A stretch of DNA of 34,058 nt from Candidatus Sumerlaeota bacterium. GTDB lineage: Bacteria > Sumerlaeota > Sumerlaeia > Sumerlaeales > Sumerlaeaceae. Both the position numbers and the translations under genes were made by a program. The DNA lies in NCBI GenBank assembly GCA_026398535.1, contig JAPLSQ010000048.1:1-34058 (forward strand). The letters are read 5' to 3'. The notes beneath the pieces are model-generated. The model was not told the DNA's origin. It ran no database searches and saw only the letters and a list, made by a program, of their open reading frames with translations. Below, one piece after another: positions 6,527 through 15,283 of the stretch (positions are counted from its first letter, which is position 1; every line of letters begins with the position of its first letter).

Positions 6527-7682
6527 ATGTTCATTGCCCACCGTCGCTCCCGGAGCGACACCGCGAACCGTGACGAACTTCACCGCCGACACATCCGGTT
6601 TGCGGCTATCATTGGAATCATCATCGTCATCGGTGCAGGCTTCGCCGCCGTGAATGTGGGCCCGCGCGGCCTTCTCCAAGCAGATCAACTACCAGGCCCG
6701 GCTGACGGACCTCTCCCGCCGTGCTGTGGCCAACGGTTCGTACAGCATCCGGTTCCGCCTCTACACCACCGCCACGGGAGGGACTCCCATCTGGACCGAA
6801 GAATACACAGAAAGGACTTCGCGCGTGGCCGTGACCGACGGGGTCGACTTCAACCAACCGCTCTATCTATCGCTCGAAGTGGGAGGGTCAGGCGCAAGCC
6901 CGGCTTGGGATGGGGAGATGCGTCCCCGCAAGATGCTTGGCTCAGCCCCTTCGGCCATTGAGGCCGGGAATGCGTTGGCCTTCGGCGGTCTCGCAACGAC
7001 CTCATACTTGCGGAGCGATGCGACGAACATCATGGGCACATTCAGCCGCTTGATTGCTGATTATCTAACCTTAGGTTCTGGCACCGGCGTACTATTTGGC
7101 ACGGGCGGAGATCTCTCCTACATCGCCACATCCAGCCTTGGGATTTATGGGCTTACCAAATTTGATTCTTCGGTGATGTTAGGCCAAGTTTGGACCCCCA
7201 AAGATAGCAATCGCGGTTGGAGCGGTGTCGCCATGTCTGCCGATGGCCGCATTCAAACCGCAGCCGCAGACGGCGACTATCTCTATGTCTCCACTGACTA
7301 CGGCAACAACTGGACCCCGAAGGGGGTCAGTCAACTCTGGAGGGGAATCGCCATGTCTGCCGATGGCCGCATTCAAACCGCAGCGGCTTATGATGGTGAT
7401 TATCTCTATGTCTCTACAGACTTCGGTGATACGTGGACCCCAAAGGATAGCGATGCTCATACTTGGCGCAGTGTCTCCATGTCTGCTAATGGTCGGATTC
7501 AGGCCGCAACCGATGATGGCAATGCCATTTACCTTTCTGATGACTACGGCAACACGTGGACGCCAAAACAGAGCATTGCAAACCTAAGCGATGTGGCCAT
7601 TTCTGCCGATGGTCGCATTCAAACTGCGCTCGTGCTTAACGGCGCCATCTATATCTCTACTGACTCTGGCGTTCTTGATTAG
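6527..7682 (+). pseudogene. Secreted repeat (BNR/'WTPK') surface protein, frameshifted and 3'-truncated
   Basis: From ATG 6527 the first frame encodes a basic N-terminus and a membrane helix ('AAIIGIIIVIGAGFAAV'). Around 6650-6670 (GC-rich gtgggcccgcgcgg) the coding frame changes by one base, and the remainder continues from about 6654 as 'AAFSKQINYQARLTDLSRRA', 'YSIRFRLYTTATGG' and 'EMRPRKMLGSAPSAIEA'. The last part is four repeats of about 41 residues that start with WTPK and contain 'MSADGRIQTA' and 'YVSTDYG'. The fourth repeat breaks off at 'ISTDSG' and stops after three foreign residues at 7680-7682, where the IS66 remnant begins. The frameshift may be a real mutation or a sequence error. 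The protein type is common on Patescibacteria cell surfaces and in phage fibres; function unknown. Confidence 0.65.
7191..7679 (+). repeat. Tandem coding repeats (about 120-123 bp, four units)
   Basis: Units start at 7191, 7311, 7434 and 7557, each with tggacgcc/tggacccc for 'WTPK'. Units 1 and 2 share long identical DNA around 'MSADGRIQTA'. The third and fourth are more diverged, and the fourth is cut short. Confidence 0.8.
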
Positions 7683-9129
7683 CGACCCCCTTCTCCATGT
7701 TTTGGCCGACGACAGTCCACCGGAATCGTCGAACGGGTCGTCTTTATTTTTTAGGATGGCGAGAATGGCCTGTTGGGGCATGATGCCTCGCCGGCGTGCG
7801 GTGACGGCGATGGTCTTGAGGGTGGCGCAGGCGTTTGCTCCACGGTCGTTGCGCGAGCAGTGGCTGACCTTTTGGGAATGACGGCCGGTCGCAGGGCGCG
7901 TTCGGCGCGGTTGTTGGTGGGTTCGACGACCGGGTCGTCGAGGAATCGCAGAAGGCTGCCGCGCCTGTTGTGCCAGGCCAGTTCGCCGACGATGCGGCGG
8001 TTGTCGCGATTCTTCAGGCGACGCGGGCGCAGGGCATGGTCGAGTTCGGCGCGAAGCTCTGACGCCTGCTGGGCGAAGGCGTCGCCGACGATGCGGCCGT
8101 CGCGACGGTCGCGCCACAGCGCCAGCGCCCGCTCAAAGATGTCGCGCAGCCAAACGGTCACGGGCATGGCTGCTGCCGGCTGGCTGGTCATGGCGTCGTC
8201 GAGTGAGCGAAAGAGGTGGGCCACGCACTTGCTCTGGCGCACGCCGTCGAACACGTGGGCGTCGTAGGAGGCGCCCCGGTCGGTGCCCATCACCCCCGCG
8301 TAGTCGCGGGGCACGATCTCGAGCACTTCGTCGCTACGGTGGCGGCGACGGATGCGAAACACCGTCGATCCGGGCGTGACGACGACCATCAACCAACCCT
8401 GCTCGCCGCCGATGCGCCAACCCGTGTCGTCGGTGTTGACCACCGGGGCGCGCCGCACGGCGGCCGCCAAACACTCGGCCACCTCGCCCGCCTTGCCCTC
8501 GCCTCGGCCGCGCCCCCCTTCGGCCCACTGTGTCAGCGCGCCCTGAGTGACCCTGAGCCCCGTCATCGACTCGATCACGGCAGGAACCTTGCGCTGGGGA
8601 ATGCCGAAATCGTGGTGCAGCGCCAGCGCCGCGGCCTTAACGAGCGGCCCCAGCCGGTGCGCCGTCGCCCCCCCCTCCCCTGCTGGCCCTCGGCGACCAC
8701 CGGGTGGCGCCCCCAGACCGTGCGCCCGCAACGCCTCGCACTGGCAGATCCATACCCGAACACGCCGAACCTTGGGGCTTGGCGGCGCGAAAAAGAACCC
8801 TCACCCGCCTTGCGGCCGGGGCGCTTGAGAGGCGACTTCCGCCGGTTGCTCGAGTACGGCGACGCGCCACTGCCCAAAGCGCGCTTCAACCCCTCGATCT
8901 CCCCACGCAACAACGCATTCTCGAGGCGCAAAGATTCATTCTCCGCACCCAGCGCCCGGTTCTTGGCCACCAGCGCCAAGACCAGTTTCACCAACGCCGA
9001 CGGGCTCAAAAGCCCGATGTCTGAAGGAATATTCACGAGAAACCTGCTCGAACCAGGAATCGATGCGTCAAAACATGAGCCCCCACCGACCGTCCATGGT
9101 TCCCACAAAAATGCTGGGCCGCTAATCAA
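7683..9129 (-). pseudogene. IS66-family transposase (TnpC-like), decayed
   Basis: On the minus strand three frames together encode one IS66-type transposase. The N-terminal coiled coil comes from the frame at about 9060-8740 ('LVAKNRALGAENESLRLENA', 'SSNRRKSPLKRPGRKAG'). The catalytic core lies in the frame 8731-7870 ('VVNTDDTGWRIGG', 'VMGTDRGASYD', 'PTNNRAERALRP'). The C-terminal end follows a -1 shift at the A-tract 7870-7873 ('KVSHCSRNDRGANACATLK'). Two frameshifts make a working protein unlikely. No tnpA or tnpB partner is present, and I could not define the terminal inverted repeats. Its end abuts the truncated repeat protein, so insertion here probably caused that truncation. Confidence 0.75.
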
Positions 9130-9537
9130 TTACGAAACTGGGACATACCTACTCAATAAAACGGTGATGGTGGTGCCATTATCCTTGAGAAGAACAGTGA
9201 GCGAGATGAACTTATTTCACCACGCAGAGCATTGATTTCACCACAAGACACAAAGATGTGCGCCTTCGCCGCGAGCAAGATTAAATTCATCGGGTGAATG
9301 ATATTCACCACGGAGAAAAGCGGGCGCTGGCGCAGACTGTGTTGTGAATACACTTGCTTGATTGTCTTCAGAACCATAAACATCCTCTCGTAAATGGAAA
9401 AACAGGAATGCGAATCGTAAAAATACTTGAAACCGCCAGCCGGTCGATCCGCAACATGGACAAAACGGAAAGGCTGGACCATACGCCATGAACCACGCAA
9501 ATAGCTACGGCGCCTGCACTACGAAAAGGCATTTTTT
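9130..9537. other. Intergenic region with three TTCACCAC repeats
   Basis: TTCACCAC occurs at 9216-9223, 9237-9244 and 9304-9311, twice in an ATTTCACCAC context. Similar 'ttcaccacggaga' stretches are known as dispersed intergenic repeats in some environmental bacteria. A minus-strand open frame of 115 codons (9500-9153) lies over them and looks like chance. No clear promoter was identified for the following cluster. Confidence 0.4.
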
Positions 9538-10509
9538 ATGGTAGCCGATCACCCTCGCCTTTCTATCGTCACCCCGGCATATTGTTGCGCTGAGTGCCTG
9601 CCTGAGCTTTATCGCAGGCTCACCGAGTCACTGGAAAAAATTGATACAGACTATGAAATTATTATTGTAAACGATTGCAGCCCGGATCGCGACTGGGAGG
9701 TCATCAAAGATCTGGCCCATGCCGACCAGCGCGTCAAGGGGATCAATTTTTCCCGCAATTTCGGCCAGCACCACGCCATTACCGCCGGCGTTGATTTCTC
9801 CAGCGGCGATTGGATCGTCGTCATGGATTGTGACCTTCAGGACCAGCCCGAAGAGATCGTCAAGCTTTATCGCATGGCCGTCGATAAGGGTTACGACATT
9901 GTCTTTGGCCGGCGCGCCAAGCGAAAGGACACCTTTACAAAAAAATTCTGTTCGCGGGCGTTCAGCATGTTTTACAACTTCCTGAGCAACACTCGGATCG
10001 ATCCGACGCTTGACAACTTCTCGATCGCCTCGCGCCGGGTGATGGAGAACTACCGCCGTCTGCGCGAGTCCAGCCGCGCCCATGGCCTGGCACTGCTCTG
10101 GTGCGGCTTTCGCGCCGGTTACGTCGACGTGGATCACGCCCAACGCTTCGCTGGCAAGAGCGCTTACAACCTGCGCCGCTCGGTCAACCTGGCCATCGAA
10201 GCGATCACCTCCCAGTCCAACAAACCCCTGCGCATGTCGATCAAGGCCGGTTTCCTGATGTCGGGATTCTCGTTTGTTTTTGCGATCATCATCATAGCGC
10301 GTGAATTTTTCTGGGGGATTCCCGTAAGCGGCTGGGCCAGCACGATCGTTTCTATATATTTTATCGGCGGTCTGCTGATGGCGAATGTGGGCGTGGTCGG
10401 ACTCTACTTGGGCAAAGTTTTCGACGAAACAAAGGGCCGACCGATTTACATAGTACAGGAAACGGTCAATATCGCAGGAAGCCCGATATTTTCGCACCAC
10501 AAGGCATAG
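9538..10509 (+). CDS. Polyprenyl-phosphate glycosyltransferase (GT2, DPM/ArnC-like)
   Basis: The 323-residue protein starts with the GT2 nucleotide-sugar fold ('LSIVTPAYCCAE', 'EIIIVNDCSPD'), has the metal-binding 'DCD' at 97-99 within 'VVMDCDLQDQPEE', and 'NFSIASRRV' further on. It ends in two transmembrane helices ('GFLMSGFSFVFAIIIIA' and 'STIVSIYFIGGLLMANV'). This is the layout of ArnC, GtrB and dolichyl-phosphate mannose synthase relatives, which move a sugar from a nucleotide carrier to undecaprenyl phosphate on the cytoplasmic side. It opens the plus-strand cluster and is followed after 14 nt by the adenylation enzyme. With the ArnE/ArnF-like pair downstream, its role is probably to load the cluster's amino sugar on the lipid carrier. 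Confidence 0.8.
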   Translation: MVADHPRLSIVTPAYCCAECLPELYRRLTESLEKIDTDYEIIIVNDCSPDRDWEVIKDLAHADQRVKGINFSRNFGQHHAITAGVDFSSGDWIVVMDCDLQDQPEEIVKLYRMAVDKGYDIVFGRRAKRKDTFTKKFCSRAFSMFYNFLSNTRIDPTLDNFSIASRRVMENYRRLRESSRAHGLALLWCGFRAGYVDVDHAQRFAGKSAYNLRRSVNLAIEAITSQSNKPLRMSIKAGFLMSGFSFVFAIIIIAREFFWGIPVSGWASTIVSIYFIGGLLMANVGVVGLYLGKVFDETKGRPIYIVQETVNIAGSPIFSHHKA

Positions 10510-10523
10510 AGAAACAAGTCCTT

Positions 10524-12068
10524 ATGCAGATTAACATCCTTGAATATCTCGAAAATGGCGCGCTCAAACGCTACCCCGATAAAACCGCCATTATCGATGG
10601 GGACTGCGCTTACACCTTTTCCGAGTTGGAGAGCCTCGCAAAGCGATGTGCCACACTCCTCATCCGCCGCGCCGATGTCGTCACCCAACCCATTGCCGTC
10701 TTCTTGCCCAAGTGCGCCGCCACAATCTTCGCCGACCTTGGCATCGCCTACAGCGGCAACATCTACACCAACCTGGATGTCAAGTCGCCACCCAAGCGCA
10801 TAAAGAATATCATCGACAATATTCAGCCGATCCTGATCATCACATCGCGCGAGCAGGCCAAAACCATTGAGCCCTTCGGCATCGCAGCCGAAAAGCTATT
10901 CTTCGTAGAGGATGTCCACGACGAATCCATCCAAATCGACAGCACGGCGCTCTGGCGGCGCCTGGATCGTGTCATCGACACTGACCCGCTCTGCATCATC
11001 AACACCTCCGGGTCAACCGGCACGCCCAAGGGCGTCGTTCTTAACCACCGCGGCACGATCGATTTTATGGATTGGTGCTTCGACCGCCTCGGAATTGATG
11101 GTACCGAGCGCATCGGCAGTATCTCGCCGTTTTACTTCGATATTTTTACTCTGGAGCTTAACCTCTGCCTGGCCAAGGGGGCCGCTCTTGTAATTATACC
11201 CGACCAGCTTGCCGTCTTTCCGGCCAAGCTGATGGAATTTCTTGCGACACAGACCATCAATTTCATCTTCTGGGTTCCGTCGATCATGGTCAACATTTCC
11301 AATCAGGGGTTGCTGGAAAAGTACGATCTCGGCGCGATGAAGAAGGTGTTTTTTGCCGGCGAGGTGTTTCCGATGAAACACCTCAACCGCTGGCGGCGCG
11401 CTCTCCCCAGCGCCGCTTTCGTTAATCTGTACGGCCCGATCGAAATTACCGTCGACTGCACCTATTACATCCTTGACCGCGAGTTCGACGACGACGAGCC
11501 GTTGCCGATTGGTTTCCCCTCCCGCAACACCGACATATTGATCATAAATGACCAGAACCAGTCCTGCAAGGAGGGCCAGCACGGCGAACTGTGTGTGCGC
11601 GGCTCGTCGCTCGCGGCGGGCTATTGGAATGACCCCGAAAAGACCGCCAAGGCTTTCGTGCAGAACCCGCTCAACACGCACTACCCCGAGGTGATCTACC
11701 GCACTGGCGACTTGGTCTACACCAACGAGCGCGGCGAGATCATGTTCACCGGGCGTAAGGATTTCCAGATCAAGCACATGGGTTACCGGATCGAGTTGCC
11801 CGAGATTGAGCACCAAGTCCTGTGCATCGATGGGATCGCCAATGCCTGCGTGATTTATAACATGGAGAAGAAGGAGATCACTCTTTTTTACGAGACAAAT
11901 GGCCGCGATGTCACTCCGGTCGCGATCCGCAAGAAACTGGCCGAAATTTTCCCCAAATACATGTGGCCAACGGCTTTTCATCAAATGGCCGAACTGCCGC
12001 GCAACCCCAACGGCAAGATCGACCGCAACGGGCTCCAGCAGAGCCTAGAATCAGACGGCAGCCAATAG
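10524..12068 (+). CDS. Stand-alone adenylation enzyme (NRPS A-domain/DltA-like)
   Basis: The 514-residue enzyme has all core motifs of the ANL superfamily: 'NTSGSTGTPKG' at about 160-170, 'LYGPIE', 'YRTGD', and 'NPNGKIDR' with the catalytic Lys at 498. Asp206 in 'FYFDIF' occupies the position that binds the alpha-amino group in amino-acid-activating domains, which suggests an amino acid rather than a fatty acid substrate. There is no carrier domain in the protein; the two free carrier proteins encoded at 12998 and 14305 are the likely acceptors. It would form the acyl-AMP and load the thioester. The gene ends with TAG. Confidence 0.75.
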   Translation: MQINILEYLENGALKRYPDKTAIIDGDCAYTFSELESLAKRCATLLIRRADVVTQPIAVFLPKCAATIFADLGIAYSGNIYTNLDVKSPPKRIKNIIDNIQPILIITSREQAKTIEPFGIAAEKLFFVEDVHDESIQIDSTALWRRLDRVIDTDPLCIINTSGSTGTPKGVVLNHRGTIDFMDWCFDRLGIDGTERIGSISPFYFDIFTLELNLCLAKGAALVIIPDQLAVFPAKLMEFLATQTINFIFWVPSIMVNISNQGLLEKYDLGAMKKVFFAGEVFPMKHLNRWRRALPSAAFVNLYGPIEITVDCTYYILDREFDDDEPLPIGFPSRNTDILIINDQNQSCKEGQHGELCVRGSSLAAGYWNDPEKTAKAFVQNPLNTHYPEVIYRTGDLVYTNERGEIMFTGRKDFQIKHMGYRIELPEIEHQVLCIDGIANACVIYNMEKKEITLFYETNGRDVTPVAIRKKLAEIFPKYMWPTAFHQMAELPRNPNGKIDRNGLQQSLESDGSQ

Positions 12069-12160
12069 GCATCTTTGCCCGCAACGATTATTGAGGACCA
12101 AGTCGCACGCAGTTTAAACAAGTCATTCTCATCGGTACTGGGACGGTCGCTAGCGGTTGC

Positions 12161-12985
12161 TTGCAGGCCCTGCTTGAGCATAATGACCGGGTGAGTGTGA
12201 TCGAGGCCGAAGATCATCCGTTTTCGCCTGTTAAAATGCTGTGCCGTAAAACTATGCGGGACTACTGGTTAATCGTCGACAAACTCGCACTTGCGGAATT
12301 TTTTATGTCTATCATGGAGCCGACGCTGGTCATCAGCGCCCACAACAGTTATATATTCCCACGTTGTGTCGTCGAGCATCACCCCCTGACAATTGTCAAT
12401 TTCCATAACTCACTACTGCCGCGCCACGCCGGTCGGAATGCCCCTTCTTGGGCTATTTTCGAGATGGATCAAACCGCCGGCATCACTTGGCACCAAGTAG
12501 CTTGTGTCGTGGATGCGGGGCATGTCATCGCCCAGCGCATAATTCCCATTGCAATCGATGACACGGGTTTCACGTTGACACGGAAACTGGCCCAACTGGG
12601 AATTACCACATTAAGGGAAATTTTGCCCCAAATGCTCAAGAACCATCTCAAGACCCAGCCACAAGTCTTAGACCCTGCGGCCCGGATGCATTTATCGACG
12701 GAAGTTCCTAATGGCGGAGTACTGGATTTGGGGTGGGCCATCGGGAAAATTTCGGCATTTCTAAGATGTCTGGATTACGGCAAACTAATAGTTTTTCCGC
12801 CACCCAAGTTCCATCTACTCGGTACGTTGGCCACCGTAGCGGGATATCGGATCATCAAAAGTGAGTCATTGTTGACAGATATCGCAGCGTGTTTGCGTAG
12901 TCGGCGCGTTCTACTAGAAGACGACGACACGCTAATTGAACTTTCTCTCGAATACTCGTACCCAGAAGATATGGAATGCAAGTGA
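12161..12985 (+). CDS. Formyltransferase-like protein, start uncertain
   Basis: The catalytic triad of the methionyl-tRNA/sugar formyltransferase fold is complete: Asn83 in 'FHNSLLP', His111 in 'ITWHQV', Asp118 in 'VVDAGHV' (numbered from TTG 12161). The enzyme would transfer a formyl group from N10-formyltetrahydrofolate to an amine. Protein similarity clearly starts upstream of the first usable start codon: the same frame from 12095 reads 'QFKQVILIGTGTVASGCL', a Rossmann-like beginning, but contains no ATG, GTG or TTG before 12161. Either a rare start codon is used or the true start has been lost by a small indel. A formyl group on an amino sugar would match the Arn-like context; formylation of an aminoacyl carrier is the alternative. 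The C-terminal part after residue 190 is not a standard domain to me. Confidence 0.65.
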   Translation: MQALLEHNDRVSVIEAEDHPFSPVKMLCRKTMRDYWLIVDKLALAEFFMSIMEPTLVISAHNSYIFPRCVVEHHPLTIVNFHNSLLPRHAGRNAPSWAIFEMDQTAGITWHQVACVVDAGHVIAQRIIPIAIDDTGFTLTRKLAQLGITTLREILPQMLKNHLKTQPQVLDPAARMHLSTEVPNGGVLDLGWAIGKISAFLRCLDYGKLIVFPPPKFHLLGTLATVAGYRIIKSESLLTDIAACLRSRRVLLEDDDTLIELSLEYSYPEDMECK

Positions 12986-12997
12986 TGGAGAATCATA

Positions 12998-13228
12998 ATG
13001 AACGATTTGCACGCTATTTTAACCAACATCCGCCCCGAGTTCGACTTCACCACCTCCGAAGACTTCATCGGCGACGGCATGCTCGACTCCTTCGACGTAG
13101 TGACGCTGGTCTCCGAACTAGACAAGTGCTACGGGATTTCGATCGAGGGCATCGATATCCTGCCAGAGCATTTCCAGAATATCGCCGCCCTTGAAAAACT
13201 CCTCGAAAAGTACGGGGTGAAGCCGTGA
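12998..13228 (+). CDS. Acyl carrier protein 1
   Basis: The 76-residue protein has the carrier signature 'DGMLDSFDVVTL', with Ser31 as phosphopantetheine site. It is acidic and helical throughout. The start has GGAG about 9 nt upstream, and the stop overlaps the KAS III start (GTGA), showing translational coupling. It probably carries the acyl or aminoacyl group made by the neighbouring enzymes rather than serving general fatty acid synthesis. Confidence 0.8.
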   Translation: MNDLHAILTNIRPEFDFTTSEDFIGDGMLDSFDVVTLVSELDKCYGISIEGIDILPEHFQNIAALEKLLEKYGVKP

Positions 13229-14292
13229 ACTTCACTTTCAGCCACCGCCGCCTTGCCGGCCTGCTGGCCATCGTGCCGGCCAACGAGCACAGCTTCATGG
13301 ACGAGATGGCCAACTTCAACGCTCCCGTTGGCCGCTCGCTCAAGCTCAAGGAGGTGATGGGCTACGACAAGCACCGCATCGTCGACGGGCCGGTCTGCGT
13401 CTCCGACCTGGCCTGCTTCGGCTTGGAGCATCTTTTCGAGAGCGGATCGCTCGGCCGCGACGACTTCGACGCCCTCCTCGTTGTCACCGAGTCCCCCGAT
13501 TACTTCATGCCGCCCACCAGCAACGTGATCCAAGGCCGTCTCGGTCTCAAGCACGACCTTTTCTGCATGGACATCAACCAAGGGTGCGCCGGCTTTTTGA
13601 TTGGCTTGATTGAAAGTTTCCTGCTCCTTGAGCAGCCGAGCGTGCGCAAGGTCGTGCTGATTAACGCTGACGTGCTGAGCCGCAAGGTATCGACCAAGGA
13701 TCGCAACAGTTACCCGCTGATCGGCGACGCCGCCTCGATCACCATTCTCGAGCGTTCCGACGACCCCGCGCCGATCCACGCCAACCTGAAGATGGACGGC
13801 ACGCGTTGCGAGGCGTTAATTATTCCCGCTGGCGGTTTACGCCTGCCCTCCAGCCCCGAGACGGCCGTCTTGGAAAAAGACAGCGAGGGCAACCTGCGGG
13901 CCAAGGACAATCTGCGCATGGACGGCACCGCTGTTTTCAACTTCGTGCAGGTCGAAGTGCCGCCGATGATCGATGAGTTGCTCGCAGCCGCCGGAACGAC
14001 CGCCGAGGCCGTCGAGGCCTTCCTGTTTCACCAACCCAACCGCTTCATGCTGGAAAAACTGGCCGACAAGATGAAGGTTCCGTACGAGAAGATGCCGATG
14101 AATGTCGTCGAGCATTACGGCAACTCCAGCGGCGTGACCATCCCGCTGGCAATTGTCCATAATCTTAGTGAGCGCATCGTCAAGGAAAGCATTCTTGCAT
14201 GTCTGGCCGGCTTCGGAGTGGGGTTGACTTGGAGTTCAATGCTGCTCAAGCTCGGTCCGATGGATTTCTGTGAAATGATTGAGTACAAGTAA
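13225..14292 (+). CDS. 3-oxoacyl-ACP synthase III family protein (KAS III/FabH-like)
   Basis: The 355-residue protein has the thiolase fold with the full KAS III triad: Cys121 in 'DINQGCAGFL', His269 in 'FLFHQPN' and Asn300 in 'HYGNSSG'. KAS III enzymes condense a short acyl starter with malonyl-ACP. Standing between two carrier proteins and in front of an SDR reductase, it should make a short 3-oxoacyl chain. Some members only transfer acyl groups or form esters, and this cannot be excluded. The start is GTG, overlapping the stop of carrier protein 1 by 4 nt. Confidence 0.8.
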   Translation: MNFTFSHRRLAGLLAIVPANEHSFMDEMANFNAPVGRSLKLKEVMGYDKHRIVDGPVCVSDLACFGLEHLFESGSLGRDDFDALLVVTESPDYFMPPTSNVIQGRLGLKHDLFCMDINQGCAGFLIGLIESFLLLEQPSVRKVVLINADVLSRKVSTKDRNSYPLIGDAASITILERSDDPAPIHANLKMDGTRCEALIIPAGGLRLPSSPETAVLEKDSEGNLRAKDNLRMDGTAVFNFVQVEVPPMIDELLAAAGTTAEAVEAFLFHQPNRFMLEKLADKMKVPYEKMPMNVVEHYGNSSGVTIPLAIVHNLSERIVKESILACLAGFGVGLTWSSMLLKLGPMDFCEMIEYK

Positions 14293-14304
14293 AGGACGAA
14301 ATGT

Positions 14305-14526
14305 ATGGAAGAGTTTTACGGCAAACTGGCAGAAATCCTGGAAGTTGACCAAGTCAACGGCAATGATGTGCTCGAGGAATTTTCAGAGTGGGACTCCCTC
14401 TCGGCGCTCTCGGTCATCGCCATGATTGATGCGCAGTACGGTGTCAACCTGACCGCCACGGATTTGCGCGGCATTGACACGGCACAGAACCTTTTTGCGC
14501 TTGTAATACAAAAGAAGGGCGTCTGA
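14305..14526 (+). CDS. Acyl carrier protein 2
   Basis: This 73-residue carrier protein has 'EWDSLSALSV' with Ser31 as attachment site. It differs strongly in sequence from carrier protein 1, so the two are likely to serve different enzymes or different steps (for example starter and extender). It lies 12 nt after the KAS III gene and 4 nt before the SDR gene. Confidence 0.8.
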   Translation: MEEFYGKLAEILEVDQVNGNDVLEEFSEWDSLSALSVIAMIDAQYGVNLTATDLRGIDTAQNLFALVIQKKGV

Positions 14527-14530
14527 TCCG

Positions 14531-15280
14531 ATGGGCGAGCTGGTGGTCCACACGCTGATCACGGGAGCTTCGTCGGGGTTGGGCCGGGCTGCGGCGGTCC
14601 GCATGTCGTCATCGCGCGCACTGATCCTGCATGGCCGCAACATCGATCGCCTTGAAGAAACCCGCCGGATGTGCGAACATCCCGAACACCACGTCATCTG
14701 GCCCTTCGATCTCAAGCTGGTCAGCGGCCTGGCCGCCTCACTCACGCCGCTGCTGGCCGAGGCCGGACGCGCCGTTGAAGCTTTCATTCATTGCGCCGGC
14801 ATGGTTACCGTGCTTCCGATGAAAAGCATCGATCACCGAGTCGCTCAGGAGATCATGAATGTCAACTTCTTCTCGGCCGTGGAGATCGTCAATCTGCTGC
14901 TCACGAAGAAGATTAATAATGGGCGGCTCACGAACATTGTGTTCATCTCAAGCATCTGGAGCCAATTCGGCGCACGCGGACACAGCGCCTACTGTGCCAG
15001 CAAGGCCGCATTGGATGGCTTGATGAAGGCCCTTGCCGTGGAACTGGCGCCTGCCGTGCGCGTCAACTCGATCCTGCCCGGCGCCATCCAAACCACCATG
15101 GCCGGGCAGGGGTTCGCTGATGCGGCCATTGCCGAGAAACTGCGGCGGGATTACCCGATGGGCTTGGGCCAGCCCGGTGACATAGCAGAAAGCATCGAGT
15201 TTGTCCTCAACGCCCGCTGGCTCACCGGCCAGCAAATTGTCATTGACGGCGGTCGCACCGCCAACATGTCACTCAAGTAA
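14531..15280 (+). CDS. SDR-family oxidoreductase (FabG-like)
   Basis: The 249-residue short-chain dehydrogenase has the cofactor loop 'GASSGLG' (12-18), 'HCAG' near 88, a Ser in 'FISSIW' at about 140, and Tyr154/Lys158 in 'YCASK'; the C-terminus is 'GQQIVIDGG'. The closest functional type is a 3-oxoacyl-ACP reductase, so with KAS III it could yield a 3-hydroxyacyl-carrier. Reduction of a sugar carbonyl is the alternative. All catalytic residues are present. Confidence 0.8.
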   Translation: MGELVVHTLITGASSGLGRAAAVRMSSSRALILHGRNIDRLEETRRMCEHPEHHVIWPFDLKLVSGLAASLTPLLAEAGRAVEAFIHCAGMVTVLPMKSIDHRVAQEIMNVNFFSAVEIVNLLLTKKINNGRLTNIVFISSIWSQFGARGHSAYCASKAALDGLMKALAVELAPAVRVNSILPGAIQTTMAGQGFADAAIAEKLRRDYPMGLGQPGDIAESIEFVLNARWLTGQQIVIDGGRTANMSLK

Positions 15281-15283
15281 CGG

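Noticed and set aside
7860..7880. Programmed -1 frameshift in the IS66 transposase at the A-tract
   Set aside because: The heptamer is not in the phase expected for a standard slippery site, IS66 TnpC is not known to need one, and a second frameshift is present upstream, so decay is more likely.
8216..9235. Plus-strand open frame of 339 codons over the IS66 remnant
   Set aside because: The minus strand encodes IS66 transposase motifs in three frames; the plus-strand frame is a GC-rich shadow.
9153..9500. Minus-strand frame of 115 codons
   Set aside because: It overlaps the TTCACCAC repeat region, has no domain, and its translation looks like read-through of intergenic repeat DNA.
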